64,000 nucleotides of DNA from Jeotgalibacillus sp. ET6. GTDB lineage: Bacteria; Bacillota; Bacilli; Bacillales; Jeotgalibacillaceae. Made by a program: the position numbers and the translations under genes. The notes beneath the pieces were generated by a model. It saw nothing but the letters and a program-made list of their open reading frames with translations, was not told where the DNA came from and made no database searches. Below are positions 17,412 to 27,874 of the stretch, piece by piece (position 1 is the stretch's first letter; each line of letters starts with the position of its first letter). The stretch lies in contig NZ_JARUIU010000003.1 in NCBI RefSeq assembly GCF_029667115.1, forward strand, positions 1 to 64,000, written 5' to 3'.

Positions 17412-17452
17412 AGAAAGAAGGCTGGAACAGATTCGTCCCAGCCTTCTTTCTT
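17412..17452. terminator. Intrinsic terminator of the GH52-xylA-xylB operon
   Basis: AGAAAGAAGGCTGGAAC (17412-17428) pairs with GTCCCAGCCTTCTTTCT (17435-17451), with one mismatch. It lies just after the xylB stop. The GCTGGGAC/GTCCCAGCC core matches the 3' end of the dispersed repeat, so this may be a repeat-derived terminator. Confidence 0.85.
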
Positions 17453-17487
17453 CGCAGATTTGGTTGACGCAAGACCCGATTGATCCT

Positions 17488-18999
17488 TTAAGAATTAGTG
17501 CCTGCTGACCGCAGACTGGCTAACGCTTTATTTAGATCCCTCGTCTGATCATACACTTTTTTGTAGATGCTAAAGATTTCTTTATACTGCGCGGCATGCT
17601 CTGTCACCGGCTGATATACTGCCGATTCCCGTAAAAATTCTTCTGCGCAGTCTTCCAGTGATTGAAACCAGCCGCATCCTAAAGCGGCAAGCATAGCCGC
17701 TCCCATGCCAGGCCCCTGTTCAGAGGAAAGCCGAATCACCTCTGCATCAAATATATCTGCCTGCATCTGCAGCCAAACCGGGCTTTTGGCAGCTCCGCCA
17801 ATAGAAATGATTTTATTAATGTTCTTGCCTTCACTCCGAAAAATTTCAATCGATTCATTCAGTGAAAATGTAATGCCTTCGAGCACAGACCTGGTAAAGT
17901 CCTTTTGTTGATGAGAAGTGCTCATGCCAATAAAACTTGCACGAATATCAGCATCCGCATGCGGCGTCCGTTCTCCGGAAAGATACGGCGTAAACAGCAG
18001 TCCATTGGCGCCTGGAGGAACGGACTTTGCTTCCTCAAGCAGTTCATCAAAACTATGATCTACTGCGAATGTTTCCCGAAACCAGGTCAGACTGTGTCCC
18101 GCAGAAAGTGTCACGCCCATGGTATAAAAGCTGTCTTCTTTTCCATGATTAAAATAATGAACCTTGCCGCCGAACTCTTTGTCAGAGGAGGCTTCGTAGG
18201 AGAGAACCACACCTGACGTACCAATGCTGCACATCGTAAGGCCATCTTTTAAAATACCTGCTCCAATGGCGCCGCATGCATTATCAGCACCGCCCGCAAA
18301 TACTTTGGTTGATTCTGCGAGTCCTGTCAGCTGTGCAGTTTCCTCCGTGATGGTTCCCACAAGAGCTGCAGATTCCACCAGATCCGGACAAAGCGACAAG
18401 TCGATTCCCATAATTTGAGCTATTTCACTGCTCCATTCCTTCTTAGCGATATCGAGCAGCAAGGTGCCTGCTGCATCTGAATATTCAGCATGAAGCTGAT
18501 TCGTTAAACGATAACGAAGATAGTCCTTCGGCAGCACAAATTTATGTGCTTGTTCATACAGTTCCGTTTCATTTTCTTTTACCCATAAAAGCTTAGGAAG
18601 AGTGAACCCTTCAAGTGCAGGGTTTTTAGTAATCTCGAGAAGTTTCTCTTTCCCCACTTTGTCTTCAATGTTCCTGCATTGAGAAGTAGTTCTGACATCA
18701 TTCCACAAAATCGCGTTGCGGAGAACCTCATTGTTTTCCCCAAGCAGAACCAGACCGTGCATTTGACCGGAAAAGCTCATTCCCTGGATTTTGCTCACTT
18801 CTTTAAAGTCAGCCGTGATCTCAGAAATCCCTTCGATGGTTTTTTGCACCCACTCTTCAGGGTCCTGTTCACTCCACCCTGGCTTGGAATGTACAAGGGG
18901 ATAAGACTTTGAAACTTCCTTGACCACTTCACCTGTTTGATTGATTAATAGTATCTTTACCGCACTCGTGCCCAAGTCAATTCCCAGTACGCAGTTCAT
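17488..18999 (-). CDS. xylB: Xylulokinase
   Basis: A 503-residue FGGY-family sugar kinase. It phosphorylates D-xylulose with ATP to xylulose-5-phosphate, which enters the pentose phosphate pathway. Evidence: N-terminal phosphate-1 motif GIDLGTSAVK, LWNDVRT and the substrate motif SGQMHGL (about 77-83), the central GGADNACGAIGAG, and the C-terminal adenosine motif SIGGAAKSPVWLQMQAD. It is the last gene of the operon, 28 nt after xylA, with AGGAGG upstream of its ATG, and is followed by a strong terminator. Confidence 0.97.
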   Translation of the reverse strand: MNCVLGIDLGTSAVKILLINQTGEVVKEVSKSYPLVHSKPGWSEQDPEEWVQKTIEGISEITADFKEVSKIQGMSFSGQMHGLVLLGENNEVLRNAILWNDVRTTSQCRNIEDKVGKEKLLEITKNPALEGFTLPKLLWVKENETELYEQAHKFVLPKDYLRYRLTNQLHAEYSDAAGTLLLDIAKKEWSSEIAQIMGIDLSLCPDLVESAALVGTITEETAQLTGLAESTKVFAGGADNACGAIGAGILKDGLTMCSIGTSGVVLSYEASSDKEFGGKVHYFNHGKEDSFYTMGVTLSAGHSLTWFRETFAVDHSFDELLEEAKSVPPGANGLLFTPYLSGERTPHADADIRASFIGMSTSHQQKDFTRSVLEGITFSLNESIEIFRSEGKNINKIISIGGAAKSPVWLQMQADIFDAEVIRLSSEQGPGMGAAMLAALGCGWFQSLEDCAEEFLRESAVYQPVTEHAAQYKEIFSIYKKVYDQTRDLNKALASLRSAGTNS

Positions 19000-19027
19000 T
19001 GCAATCCTCCTGAATATGACAAATTAA

Positions 19028-20353
19028 TTATCTTTCAGCATAAGCCTGAAGCAAATATTGGTTCAGCACTGACTTGATAGACTCCAGCCTTCCCGATTGA
19101 TGCTTGATTTCATTCAATCCAAGCGCATAATCCTCAAGCTTCTTGAAATCTGTATTCCCATTTACAATATCAAGACCAATTCCTTCTGTGTAGCTTCCGT
19201 ACCGGTTATCAATAATATCTTCAAATACTTTATCTTCAATTAATTTCTGAGCTACTTTAAAGCCGACTGCAAAGCTGTCCATTCCGGCAATATGCGCATG
19301 GAATAGATCTTCCGGTTCAAATGATCCCCTTCTGACTTTTGCATCAAAATTCAAGCCTCCCTTGCCGAGACCTCCATTTTTAATAATTTCGTACATAGCA
19401 AGAGTAGTAGAATAAAGATCTGTCGGAAATTCATCCGTATCCCACCCTAATAGCGGATCTCCCTGATTGGCATCCACAGATCCGAGCAGTCCATTGATGC
19501 GCGCATAGCGCAGTTCATGCTCAAATGTATGACCGGCGAGTGTCGCATGGTTGGCTTCAATATTAAATTTAAAATAGTCATGCAAATTATAAGATTGAAG
19601 GAACGCATAACCGGTGGCCACATCAAAATCGTATTGGTGCGTAGTCGGCTCTTTAGGTTTTGGTTCAATTAAGAATTGAGCATCAAAGTCTATTTGTTTT
19701 GCATAGTCGACTGCCATGTGTAAAAAGCGTCCGAGATTATCCATTTCAAGCTTCATATCTGTATTGAGCAGTGTTTCATATCCTTCACGGCCGCCCCAGA
19801 ACACGTAGTTCTCCGCTCCGAGCTCTTTCCCAATTTCCATGCTCTTTTTCACTTTGGCAGCTGAGTACGCGAAAATATCAGCATTGCTTGACGTCGCTGC
19901 TCCATGAACAAATCGCGGGTGGGTAAACATATTTGATGTATTCCAAAGTAGTTTTGTTTTACTGTCCTTCATGTAATCCTTAATCATCCCGACAATTTGA
20001 TCGAGGTTTTGATTTGTTTCTTTCAGATTGCTTCCTTCCGGTGCGATATCAAGGTCGTGGAAACAGAAATATGGAACGCCCAGCAAATCATAGAACTCAA
20101 ATGAAGCGTCAACCCGCGCTTTAGCCAGATCCATTCCTGTATAACGGTCCCATTGGCGGCTCATCGTTCCCGCTCCGAATGGATCACTTCCATCCATCGT
20201 GAATGTATGCCAATACGCTACACCAAATCGAAGGTATTCCTCCATCGTTTTCCCTTGAAATGTTTCTTCAGGATTATAAAATTTAAAAGCAAATGGATTT
20301 TTTGATTGAGCACCTTCAAAGTTAATTTTTTTTACGTTTGAAAAATAAGCCAT
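19028..20353 (-). CDS. xylA: Xylose isomerase (class II)
   Basis: A 441-residue enzyme that converts D-xylose to D-xylulose with two divalent metals (Mg/Mn/Co). Length and the N-terminal extension place it in the class II group typical of Bacillus. Active-site signatures include [13 protein letters not shown] (catalytic His near residue 100), [12 protein letters not shown], the metal-site stretch [15 protein letters not shown] (Glu about 232) and [12 protein letters not shown] (about 266-277). AGGAGG precedes the ATG. It lies 55 nt after the GH52 gene, and a cre-like site sits in that gap. Confidence 0.97.
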   Translation of the reverse strand: MAYFSNVKKINFEGAQSKNPFAFKFYNPEETFQGKTMEEYLRFGVAYWHTFTMDGSDPFGAGTMSRQWDRYTGMDLAKARVDASFEFYDLLGVPYFCFHDLDIAPEGSNLKETNQNLDQIVGMIKDYMKDSKTKLLWNTSNMFTHPRFVHGAATSSNADIFAYSAAKVKKSMEIGKELGAENYVFWGGREGYETLLNTDMKLEMDNLGRFLHMAVDYAKQIDFDAQFLIEPKPKEPTTHQYDFDVATGYAFLQSYNLHDYFKFNIEANHATLAGHTFEHELRYARINGLLGSVDANQGDPLLGWDTDEFPTDLYSTTLAMYEIIKNGGLGKGGLNFDAKVRRGSFEPEDLFHAHIAGMDSFAVGFKVAQKLIEDKVFEDIIDNRYGSYTEGIGLDIVNGNTDFKKLEDYALGLNEIKHQSGRLESIKSVLNQYLLQAYAER

Positions 20354-20391
20354 TTTCTATTCCTCCTATTAGTTTAAACTTTTTTCTGTCA

Positions 20392-20405
20392 TGTAATTGC
20401 TTACA
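20392..20405. promoter_or_regulatory. cre-like site (CcpA) before xylA
   Basis: TGTAATTGCTTACA is an inverted repeat with one mismatch to the cre consensus TGWNANCGNTNWCA. It lies in the 55 bp between the GH52 and xylA genes, where a bound CcpA could block read-through when glucose is present. Prediction from consensus only. Confidence 0.45.
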
Positions 20406-20408
20406 TTT

Positions 20409-22562
20409 TTACGTTGTTTGAGACATTTCTGATTCCTTTTTTACAGCGGACTGATTAGTTGTTTCATCCAGCCACAAAATGCTCGTCACGCCTCGCGGAT
20501 AATATTTGCTGCCGATAATTTCACCGGAGATAATTTGGTCACTCCAGCTCCATACAGATAATTCAGGGTGAGTAAGCCAGCTGACATGAGCTGCATCTGC
20601 TTGTTCGCCGTCTTCATCGTGATGCTGCAATATTTCTCTCGCTATAAACTGGCAAAGATAGACCTTGCTTAACCAGGAATTATTGCTCGTGGAAGAAATT
20701 TTCCATCCTCCGTCCTCAAACTTACAAACGCCTTTTTTTAGAACGGTCTCCAAATGCTTTTTCAAGGCAGCAATGTAGTCTTTAAAACGGCCGTTTGGAT
20801 CCAGCGCCTCCTGCAGATTCATGTAGTAAGGAAAAATCAGTCCTTCAATCGCTGGAATAATTTGCGAGTCATTATTTTCACCCATTACAGCAGGAATAAA
20901 GCCTTCATCTGTCATATGCGACGAAATGGTGCTTGCCGTTTTCAATGCCTGACTGCCAGCTTCCTGACCGAGTTGTTCCTCGCCATTCCTTGTAAACAGA
21001 TGCTCAAGCGCTACATAAGCTGCCCAGATCTTTCCGCCAAGGTAGAGGTTGTTCCGAGCCTGGCCGAGCGATACATCAAGACTGTCATATGTCGTGATCT
21101 CAGCCCCTCCCATGACACGGCTTGAATCAAGACCCATCAGTCCATTACGTTTTTCCGGATCCGGATGATCGCGGTTGATCATGCTCTCAAAGCATTGTTT
21201 TAAAACGGACAGGTTCTCTTCCAGCCATTGGCTGTCTGATGTATTTTCCGCATACGCAGCTGCAGTCAGCACCCAGTTTACGAGCTGCTCATGCGTCATG
21301 TGAGAGAAGCAGCCGTCAATCCCATATACCTCATAGGACGAATAGTGTGGTCTGCTGATGGTATTGGCTACCCCCATATCATGCGTAAAGCTCAACCCGC
21401 CTTTATAGAGTTTTTCGTCATTCGGAAAACGGACCTCATCTTCATAGCTGAAGCGCTTTACAAACATATCGAGTTCATTTTTTACCGTCCACGGGTTCAT
21501 TTTCATTTCGAAAAATAATTGATCCACTGTGAGGTCAAAGGTGTTCATCATGCGGTATTCACCTTCATTCACTACCCAAAAAGGCTTTCCATTATCCAGC
21601 AGGAGCTGCGTATTGCCATAATAGCTTCGAATCGCATGCGCCAGCATGAATTTCTGATCATCCGATAGGGCTGAGCTGCTGATTTGATCATTGCTGCTGA
21701 CAGCTCTTTGTTTAATAAGATCAAAATTATCCAGAGCATAAGCAGCGACGTCTTCAATACAGGAAAAATAGTTTGTATAATAATAGGAGGTATCCAGGCC
21801 TGCCGTGGCAATTCCTCCTCTGTAGAAGCAGATCGCAAACTGACAGGTCGCTTTTTCCCCTGCAGGAACATCCACAATGAGTGTTCCCATGGGTCCAAGA
21901 CCAAATGTCCAATTTTCTTCATGCGGGGTAGTCAGAATATTTTCCATGCTGAAGTGCATCGCAGATTTTGCTTTTCCCTGCTGAGCTGCAATAGCCGTAA
22001 GCCGTCCTTCTGCTATGCCTGTAATCGGCTGATGAAGATCATCAAGCCTTCTCATGGAACTGTAAGGATCACTTCCTTCATAGCCGAAAAACGCTCTTCT
22101 TGTTTTCTTTCCTTTTGTATTATCCACCGTTAATTCAGCCAGCACAGCCGGCACCAGCGTCCGCTTTAATTCTTCTTCTTCTGCTTGTTCAGGATCTTCA
22201 ACAGGATGAACCTGAGAATAGATAGTGAATGTCAGGTCGCCCGCTTTCCATGTATCCGTGCCCAGTTGAAAATCTCTTTCCACTTCATGTTTTTGAAAGG
22301 GATGAATGATATCCGGTTTATCAGGATCCGGATCCGGGTTTTCAATATCGTAGCGCTTACTTTCATCTTCATTTGTACCGAAGAAAGGAAGAGCCTGATA
22401 GATGCCTTCCTGCTCAGAAGATTCCAGTCCTATGTACACATTTTTTCTGGGAGATCGGCCCAGTTCCAAGTCCAGTCCGCCGCCGTTACCCGGAAAACCG
22501 AGAGTAAAGCTTGAAAAAGCGCCAATTGGTGAATGATGAGCATTAAAAAACATGTTTTTCAT
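20409..22562 (-). CDS. Glycoside hydrolase family 52 beta-xylosidase
   Basis: A 717-residue GH52 enzyme, the retaining beta-xylosidase family known from Geobacillus (XynB2). It releases xylose from the non-reducing end of short xylo-oligosaccharides. No signal peptide is present, so it works on imported oligosaccharides in the cytoplasm. The nucleophile matches Glu335 in NEGEYRM, and the acid/base Asp lies in TTYDSLD at about 493-496, close to the positions known in the family (E335 and D495). It is the first gene of the operon with xylA and xylB, divergent from xylR, with the operator between. GAAAGGAG precedes the ATG. Confidence 0.95.
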   Translation of the reverse strand: MKNMFFNAHHSPIGAFSSFTLGFPGNGGGLDLELGRSPRKNVYIGLESSEQEGIYQALPFFGTNEDESKRYDIENPDPDPDKPDIIHPFQKHEVERDFQLGTDTWKAGDLTFTIYSQVHPVEDPEQAEEEELKRTLVPAVLAELTVDNTKGKKTRRAFFGYEGSDPYSSMRRLDDLHQPITGIAEGRLTAIAAQQGKAKSAMHFSMENILTTPHEENWTFGLGPMGTLIVDVPAGEKATCQFAICFYRGGIATAGLDTSYYYTNYFSCIEDVAAYALDNFDLIKQRAVSSNDQISSSALSDDQKFMLAHAIRSYYGNTQLLLDNGKPFWVVNEGEYRMMNTFDLTVDQLFFEMKMNPWTVKNELDMFVKRFSYEDEVRFPNDEKLYKGGLSFTHDMGVANTISRPHYSSYEVYGIDGCFSHMTHEQLVNWVLTAAAYAENTSDSQWLEENLSVLKQCFESMINRDHPDPEKRNGLMGLDSSRVMGGAEITTYDSLDVSLGQARNNLYLGGKIWAAYVALEHLFTRNGEEQLGQEAGSQALKTASTISSHMTDEGFIPAVMGENNDSQIIPAIEGLIFPYYMNLQEALDPNGRFKDYIAALKKHLETVLKKGVCKFEDGGWKISSTSNNSWLSKVYLCQFIAREILQHHDEDGEQADAAHVSWLTHPELSVWSWSDQIISGEIIGSKYYPRGVTSILWLDETTNQSAVKKESEMSQTT

Positions 22563-22641
22563 TGTTTTTCTCCTTTCAACCCTATAGTCTGCCTATACCG
22601 TTTTGCATTATGGAAAAATAAAAAGTCTTTACCCTTTAAGA

Positions 22642-22671
22642 TTATCAGACAACTTAAAGTTTGTCTATCAA
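22642..22671 (-). promoter_or_regulatory. Candidate promoter of the GH52-xylA-xylB operon
   Basis: On the minus strand TTGATA (complement of 22666-22671) is followed after 18 nt by TGATAA (22642-22647). The -35 hexamer falls inside the xyl operator, so bound XylR would block it. Confidence 0.45.
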
Positions 22672-22680
22672 ACAAACTAA
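22656..22680. promoter_or_regulatory. xyl operator (XylR binding site)
   Basis: The minus strand reads TTAGTTTGTT-TGATA-GACAAACTTT. The B. subtilis xyl operator is TTAGTTTGTT-5-AACAAACTAA, so one half-site is perfect, the other matches at most positions, and the 5 nt spacing is exact. It lies between divergent GH52 and xylR and overlaps candidate -35 elements of both. XylR should release it when xylose is present. Confidence 0.85.
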
Positions 22681-22689
22681 GTATATGAT
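22661..22689 (+). promoter_or_regulatory. Candidate xylR promoter
   Basis: TTGTCT (22661-22666), a 17 nt spacer and TATGAT (22684-22689) make a good sigma-A promoter about 40 nt before the xylR start. Its -35 region and spacer lie within the operator, which implies autoregulation. Confidence 0.6.
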
Positions 22690-22730
22690 AAAATATTTTT
22701 ACGATACGTTTCATAAAGGAGACCGGATAA

Positions 22731-23897
22731 ATGACGAATCATACTTGGAATCAGCACGTAGTAAAAAAGGGCAATAAATCATTAGTCCTTCAATATATAA
22801 AGAAAAATACACCGATCTCCCGCGCAGATATCGCAAAAGCCACAGGCTTGAATAAAAGCACCGTGTCCTCTCTCGTGAGTGAATTGCTTGAAGAAAATTT
22901 AATCTACGAATCAGGTCCCGGAGAATCAAGCGGCGGCAGACGTCCTGTCATGCTTTATTTTAATGGACAAGCAGGCTTTTCCATTGGCGTCGATCTCGGA
23001 GTGAATTATCTTCTGGGCATCTTAACGGACTTAAATGGAAAGATTATTTATGAAGAAAAAAGCTATTTTTCTCAGCTCACTTTTAAAGAGATTGAAAACA
23101 AACTGTTTGAGTTGATCAACAGTCTGCTGCAAAGCACCCCTTCCTGTACTTACGGGGTAATTGGAATTGGAATTGGTGTTCCAGGTGCTGTTAATAAAGA
23201 CGGAGAAATTCTCCATGCACCTAATTTAAAATGGGAAAATATCAAGTTAAAAGAGATTGTAGAAAATCAATTTTCTCTTCCGGTAACGATAGAGAATGAA
23301 GCAAACGCTGGTGCCTATGGGGAAAAGAGATTTGGATCAGGCAAAGAGGCAGAAAATCTTGTGTATGTCAGTGCAGGAACTGGCATTGGGGTTGGGCTCA
23401 TCTTAAATGGGAGTCTTTATCAGGGGAATAATGGATTTTCAGGAGAAATGGGTCATATGACCATCGATATCAATGGACCGGACTGTACATGCGGAAATCA
23501 CGGCTGCTGGGAACTGTACGCATCAGAGAAAGCCTTGCTGGCTAAAGCAGGCAATCTTGAAAACGGCAGGGAATTGGATCTTGAGGGATTGATCACACTT
23601 GCAGGAAGGCACGCGGAAGCGGCGGATCTTTTTAAAGAGATTGGAATGTACCTTGGCGTAGGGATCAATTCAATTATCCATACCTTCAACCCGGATCATG
23701 TCATCATCGGAAACCGATTGGGATCAGCAAAAGCCTTTCTTGAAGCTCCGATCCTTGAGTATATCAAGGACCATTCACACTGGTTTCATCAAAAAGATCT
23801 GCAAATCAGCTTTTCTAAAAATTCCACGTATGCAGCTGCTCTTGGTGTAACGGCATTTGCTGTGGAAAATTTCCTTCAGATTGATTTAGTGAATTAA
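22731..23897 (+). CDS. xylR: Xylose-responsive repressor XylR (ROK family)
   Basis: A 388-residue ROK-family repressor. The N-terminal winged helix-turn-helix is ISRADIAKATGLNKSTVSSL (about 24-43). The sugar-binding, kinase-like domain follows, with GVDLGVNY, GVPGAVN, ENEANAGAYGE and the ROK zinc motif CTCGNHGCWELY. Without xylose it should bind the operator at 22656-22680 and the similar site at 31900-31924. The ATG has AAAGGAG upstream. A shared terminator separates it from uxuA. Confidence 0.93.
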   Translation: MTNHTWNQHVVKKGNKSLVLQYIKKNTPISRADIAKATGLNKSTVSSLVSELLEENLIYESGPGESSGGRRPVMLYFNGQAGFSIGVDLGVNYLLGILTDLNGKIIYEEKSYFSQLTFKEIENKLFELINSLLQSTPSCTYGVIGIGIGVPGAVNKDGEILHAPNLKWENIKLKEIVENQFSLPVTIENEANAGAYGEKRFGSGKEAENLVYVSAGTGIGVGLILNGSLYQGNNGFSGEMGHMTIDINGPDCTCGNHGCWELYASEKALLAKAGNLENGRELDLEGLITLAGRHAEAADLFKEIGMYLGVGINSIIHTFNPDHVIIGNRLGSAKAFLEAPILEYIKDHSHWFHQKDLQISFSKNSTYAAALGVTAFAVENFLQIDLVN

Positions 23898-23917
23898 TTT
23901 TCATGCCTAGAACACAC

Positions 23918-23966
23918 AAAAAGCTGTCAAAGATCAGTTTTCACTGACTTTTGAACAGCTTTTTTG
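23918..23966. terminator. Bidirectional terminator between xylR and uxuA
   Basis: AAAAAGCTGT and ACAGCTTTTTT arms, with inner pairing of TCAAAGATCAGT and ACTGACTTTTGA, form a long imperfect stem flanked by A and T runs. It serves both convergent genes. Confidence 0.85.
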
Positions 23967-23967
23967 T

Positions 23968-25107
23968 TTATCCTTGTATCGTTTTGCTCACATTTTGTCC
24001 ATGGATGATGTTTTTAAAAATCCCTTTCTCCATCTCTCCACTTTTCTTGTCGAGGCTGTCCCATATTCCAAGAATATACATGATGCCGAGTGCTCTGTCG
24101 TACAGTCCATATCCTGGACGAGCTTCTTCATTCCAAATCATTCTGCCGTGATCAGGTCTTAAATACCCTGTAAAATTCAAGTCGTGCAGAACGTGCAGCA
24201 GGTCGTATAAGTCAATGGATCCATCCTTGCTGCGGTGAGAGGTTTCATGAAAATCTCCATTGTCGCTTCTTTTTATATTTCTTAAATGAACAAAAGGAAC
24301 ACGGTCTTGTTCACAGAAATATTGAAGAATCTCCGGAAGATTGTTATCAGAATTCGCTCCTAAAGATCCCGAACAAAATGTAATCCCATTATACGGACTA
24401 TCCACCATAGCTGTTATAAGCTCCAGATCTTTTCGATTTTTCACAATACGAGGAAGCCCGAACACAGACCATGGCGGATCATCGGGATGAATGGCCATTC
24501 TGACATCAAACTCTTCTGCTACCGGGATAACTTTCTCCAGAAAGTACTTTAAATTATTACGTAAATCTTCTTCTGTTACGTTTTTGTATTGCTCGAGCAG
24601 GCTCTTAATTAACTTTAACCGTTCAGGTTCCCAGCCGGGCATGGTGAACCCTTTTGATGAAGCCCCAACAGCATCAATTAAGACAGCGGGATCAAGCTGT
24701 TCTATTTTCGCTTTTTCATAAGCCAGAACAGTCGAACCATCTTTTAGTTCTTTCACTAAATCAGAACGGGTCCAATCAAAGACGGGCATGAAATTATAGC
24801 AAATAACTTTAATGCCCGCCTGTGCAAGGCTGCGAATGGTCTCCTGATAGTGTTCGATGTATCGGTCCCTTGTAGGAAGCCCGAGCTTGATATCTTCATG
24901 AATATTTACACTTTCAATCACGTTAAGTTCAAGGCCCTTTTGCTCTACCTCTTTTTTCAGTGCCTTAATCTTATCCAAAGGCCACATATCCCCTGCAGGA
25001 ATGTCTCCAAGTGCCGATACAACACCGCTTAAACCGGGAATCTGCTTTATCTGATCAAGCGTCACACTGTCGTCTGTCTGCCCAAACCACCGAAAAACAA
25101 TTTTCAT
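23968..25107 (-). CDS. uxuA: Mannonate dehydratase
   Basis: A 379-residue TIM-barrel metalloenzyme that dehydrates D-mannonate to 2-keto-3-deoxygluconate, the third step of glucuronate breakdown. Family signatures are MKIVFRWFG at the N-terminus, VIESVNIHEDIKLG (about 62-75), YNFMPVFDWTR, MAIHPDDPPWSVFG, and the metal site FCSGSLGAN with RPDHGR near the C-terminus. AGGAG precedes the ATG. It is the last gene of the glucuronate/xylosidase arm, after GH39. Confidence 0.95.
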   Translation of the reverse strand: MKIVFRWFGQTDDSVTLDQIKQIPGLSGVVSALGDIPAGDMWPLDKIKALKKEVEQKGLELNVIESVNIHEDIKLGLPTRDRYIEHYQETIRSLAQAGIKVICYNFMPVFDWTRSDLVKELKDGSTVLAYEKAKIEQLDPAVLIDAVGASSKGFTMPGWEPERLKLIKSLLEQYKNVTEEDLRNNLKYFLEKVIPVAEEFDVRMAIHPDDPPWSVFGLPRIVKNRKDLELITAMVDSPYNGITFCSGSLGANSDNNLPEILQYFCEQDRVPFVHLRNIKRSDNGDFHETSHRSKDGSIDLYDLLHVLHDLNFTGYLRPDHGRMIWNEEARPGYGLYDRALGIMYILGIWDSLDKKSGEMEKGIFKNIIHGQNVSKTIQG

Positions 25108-25410
25108 ATTGAAGGTCTCCTCACTATTGTAAATAATCCTGATTTTATTGCGCCGTTGTTAAATAATAACCTTCTGAGTAAAGGAGGCAGACGCGTGATG
25201 GTCTGCTTAAGCTTTACTCAGAGAATTACGGGTCAGCCTGGTTGACAGTTCCTTTCTAATACGTGAAACATTTCGAAACCGTTTCATCTCTCACCCCGTC
25301 ATTAACTGGACCCTAATAAGACATTTGTCAGTTAACCATTCACATTGTTCCGGCAGTTTGAAATTCTAGAATACTAGAATGGTAGTTTTGACAGCAAAAA
25401 AATATAATGA
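25108..25410. other. Intergenic region between GH39 and uxuA
   Basis: A 303 bp gap within the arm. It contains TCGAAACCGTTTCAT at 25273-25287, a cre-like palindrome with two mismatches to consensus, and a TTCTAGAATACTAGAA direct/inverted element near 25360-25380. The latter lacks a clear T run. The gap may hold a separate promoter for uxuA or an mRNA processing site. No reading frame seen. Confidence 0.4.
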
Positions 25411-26931
25411 CTATACTTCTACATTTGAGGTGATCAACCGGTCATCCAATTCAGGATAAGCTGCTGTCTCGTCTTTCACCGGCTCCAATTCAATTAATGT
25501 TACTTCATTCTTTAAAAGTTCGAGATCCAGTTCGAGATGGCTGCTGGTGCTGGTTATATTCACTCTTGAAGTGATCAGTTCCGGAACAGATGCTTCACGC
25601 AGAGTTTGAATCATTTTTTTGTCAGGGAACCGCGGTCTTCCAAGCTCTTTCCAGGTTTTCCATGGATTCGCTTTTTCTTCGTGTACTCGTTGACGTTTCA
25701 TAAAAATTTCAGAAAAATCAAGCTGAATGTCCAGTGACAATGTTCTCTTTCCATCACCCTCTATTTCATTGTACAAGTTCCAGGCAACGATTGCCAGACC
25801 TCCATTCTTTTTTTTTGTCACAATCAAATGCTCATCCCGGTAAACCTGTTCTTCACCCAACTCGTTGAAGAAATGGAATAAATGAAAGGTTGGTTTTGGA
25901 ATTTCGTTCAATGCAATCAGACCAAAGCCGCCATGAAATTGTGATTTGGGCACATCAGCTTCTTCAAATACATCGCTGAATGTCCAGTAAGAGAAGGAAT
26001 CGACGTAATCTCCGCCTTCACTTAAAATTCTGGCTAAGTAAGCTGCGTTAAAGGCTGTATCATGGACAGGATTAATGGGACTGTAAGATGTATTATATTC
26101 GGTAATATGAAACGGAAGATCTGGAAATGGCGACTCCTTAATCCTGTTTCTAACCGCTTTAAACTGATCCAGCATGCCGGTGTTTTCTGCTAGTTCCTGA
26201 TAATAATAGTCAGGTGTCACTTTATGAGGCGGATGAGAGGTGTAAGCATGCCTGCTGACGAAATCTACCGGCACCTCTTTTTCTTTGCAGTAAAGAAGAA
26301 AATCCGTAATCCATTCGTCCGCCCCTCCACAAATAGCAGGACCACCTACTTGCAGGTCCGGATGCACCCTTTTAACGGCCAGTGCTGTTGATTTATACAG
26401 TTTGAAATATTCTTCTTTATCCGCATTTTCCCAGAAGTTAGTCAGATTAGGTTCATTCCAGACTTCAAATGGCCATGTTAAAACCTCTTCGATACCGTAG
26501 CGCTCTGTGAAATGAGAGACAACTGCATAAATCAGATTTTCCCACTTTTCGTAGTCTTTTGGAGGGGTTACGTTACCCTTCCAATAAAAAACCGTTTGAT
26601 CACCTGAAGCCAGTAATCCTGGCATAAAGCCAAACTCGATAAAGGGGCGGATTCCCATTTCAAGAAATGAGTCAAAAATCCGGTCTATATACGTGAAATT
26701 ATAAAAAGGCTCTGGTTTCCCATCAATGACCATTTCCCTGTAAATTCCTATGTCGTCCGACAGAAGACCATGACCACGTATATAACGAAAATCGATCTTT
26801 TCTTTCACCAGTTTTAAATGGTCCAGATACTCTTTTTGCAGGGCAAGTCCCAGTCTCCCGGTGCCAATGCAATACTGCCAGTTTTTATTCATTTTTTTGG
26901 TAGTAGTAAATGTAATAACTTTCTTCTCCAT
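25411..26931 (-). CDS. Glycoside hydrolase family 39 beta-xylosidase
   Basis: A 506-residue GH39 enzyme close to Geobacillus XynB1. The acid/base is Glu160 in VWNEPN and the nucleophile Glu278 in HITEYN, the same numbers as in the characterised enzymes. A TIM barrel is followed by a beta-sandwich from about residue 330. It is a retaining exo-xylosidase on xylo-oligosaccharides. No signal peptide, so it is cytoplasmic, like the GH52 enzyme 5 kb away. The two probably differ in preferred chain length or decoration. AAAGGAG precedes the ATG. It sits between the SDR and uxuA genes. Confidence 0.95.
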   Translation of the reverse strand: MEKKVITFTTTKKMNKNWQYCIGTGRLGLALQKEYLDHLKLVKEKIDFRYIRGHGLLSDDIGIYREMVIDGKPEPFYNFTYIDRIFDSFLEMGIRPFIEFGFMPGLLASGDQTVFYWKGNVTPPKDYEKWENLIYAVVSHFTERYGIEEVLTWPFEVWNEPNLTNFWENADKEEYFKLYKSTALAVKRVHPDLQVGGPAICGGADEWITDFLLYCKEKEVPVDFVSRHAYTSHPPHKVTPDYYYQELAENTGMLDQFKAVRNRIKESPFPDLPFHITEYNTSYSPINPVHDTAFNAAYLARILSEGGDYVDSFSYWTFSDVFEEADVPKSQFHGGFGLIALNEIPKPTFHLFHFFNELGEEQVYRDEHLIVTKKKNGGLAIVAWNLYNEIEGDGKRTLSLDIQLDFSEIFMKRQRVHEEKANPWKTWKELGRPRFPDKKMIQTLREASVPELITSRVNITSTSSHLELDLELLKNEVTLIELEPVKDETAAYPELDDRLITSNVEV

Positions 26932-27002
26932 ACTTCCTCTCCTTTATCTGCCTTTCACCTTAGGATTTTCATCAGATCATGTGAGCGACGGAAAGCCTGC
27001 AG

Positions 27003-27857
27003 TTACACACCCGAATAGGACATAAAGCCGCCGTCGACCGGTACACTGATCCCCGTTACAAACCCGCTTGCCTCGTTATCAATCAGCCAGACCAGCGTAC
27101 CAAGCAAATCTTCCGGTTTTCCCAGTCTTCTCATTGGTGTATGGGCAAGTATTTTCTCTGTTCTAGCTGTGTAAGTGCCATCCTCATTTTGAAGCAGTGC
27201 CTGGTTTTGTGCGGTCAGGAAAAACCCCGGTGCGATCGCATTGACCCTGATTCCCGCTTCCGCCATATGTACAGCACTCCACTTTGTAAAGTTTTCGATT
27301 CCGGCTTTTGCCGCACTATAGGCCGGCACCTTTGTCATCGGGCTTGGAGCACTCATGGAAGAGATGTTAAGGATGACGCCGCCTTTTTTCATCATCTGTC
27401 TTGAGAAAACTTGCGTAGGAATGAGCGTGCCTACGATATTCAAATTGAAAACATATTCAAACCCCTCTTTTGTCAGGTCAAACAAAGTGGTAATGGCTTC
27501 GTCACCCAAATCCTCCCGGTTAAGCGTCTCTTTCGAAGTGCTGCCGTCCGGATGATTTCCTCCCGCTCCATTAATCAGCACATCGCAGCCGCCGTAAGAA
27601 TCGAGGACCATTTGAGCGGCTTCTCTTACACTTTCGGGATTCACTACATCACACTGTATAGCAAGAGCTTCTCCCCGAGCCTGCTGAATATCATTAGCCA
27701 CTTTTTCGGCTTTTTCAATCGTACGGTTGAGAATAACGATTTTCATTCCCTGTCTGGCCAGTTCCCGGGCCATGCAGCTGCATAAAACACCGCCGCCCCC
27801 GGTAATTACTGCTACTTTTCCGTTCAGACTTTCGCTTATGGCAAGCAACTTTTTCAC
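27003..27857 (-). CDS. uxuB: SDR-family D-mannonate oxidoreductase (fructuronate reductase)
   Basis: A 284-residue classical short-chain dehydrogenase. The NAD(P) motif is [12 protein letters not shown] (about 19-30), followed by NGAGG, catalytic Ser in NISSMS, and YSAAK (Tyr about 178, Lys 182). Length and [10 protein letters not shown] match the Firmicutes SDR that replaces the unrelated E. coli UxuB and reduces fructuronate to mannonate. The context, between uxaC and uxuA, supports this. GTG start, with AGGAG upstream. It is 18 nt after uxaC. Confidence 0.9.
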   Translation of the reverse strand: MKKLLAISESLNGKVAVITGGGGVLCSCMARELARQGMKIVILNRTIEKAEKVANDIQQARGEALAIQCDVVNPESVREAAQMVLDSYGGCDVLINGAGGNHPDGSTSKETLNREDLGDEAITTLFDLTKEGFEYVFNLNIVGTLIPTQVFSRQMMKKGGVILNISSMSAPSPMTKVPAYSAAKAGIENFTKWSAVHMAEAGIRVNAIAPGFFLTAQNQALLQNEDGTYTARTEKILAHTPMRRLGKPEDLLGTLVWLIDNEASGFVTGISVPVDGGFMSYSGV

Positions 27858-27874
27858 CCTTTCTCTTCTCCTGC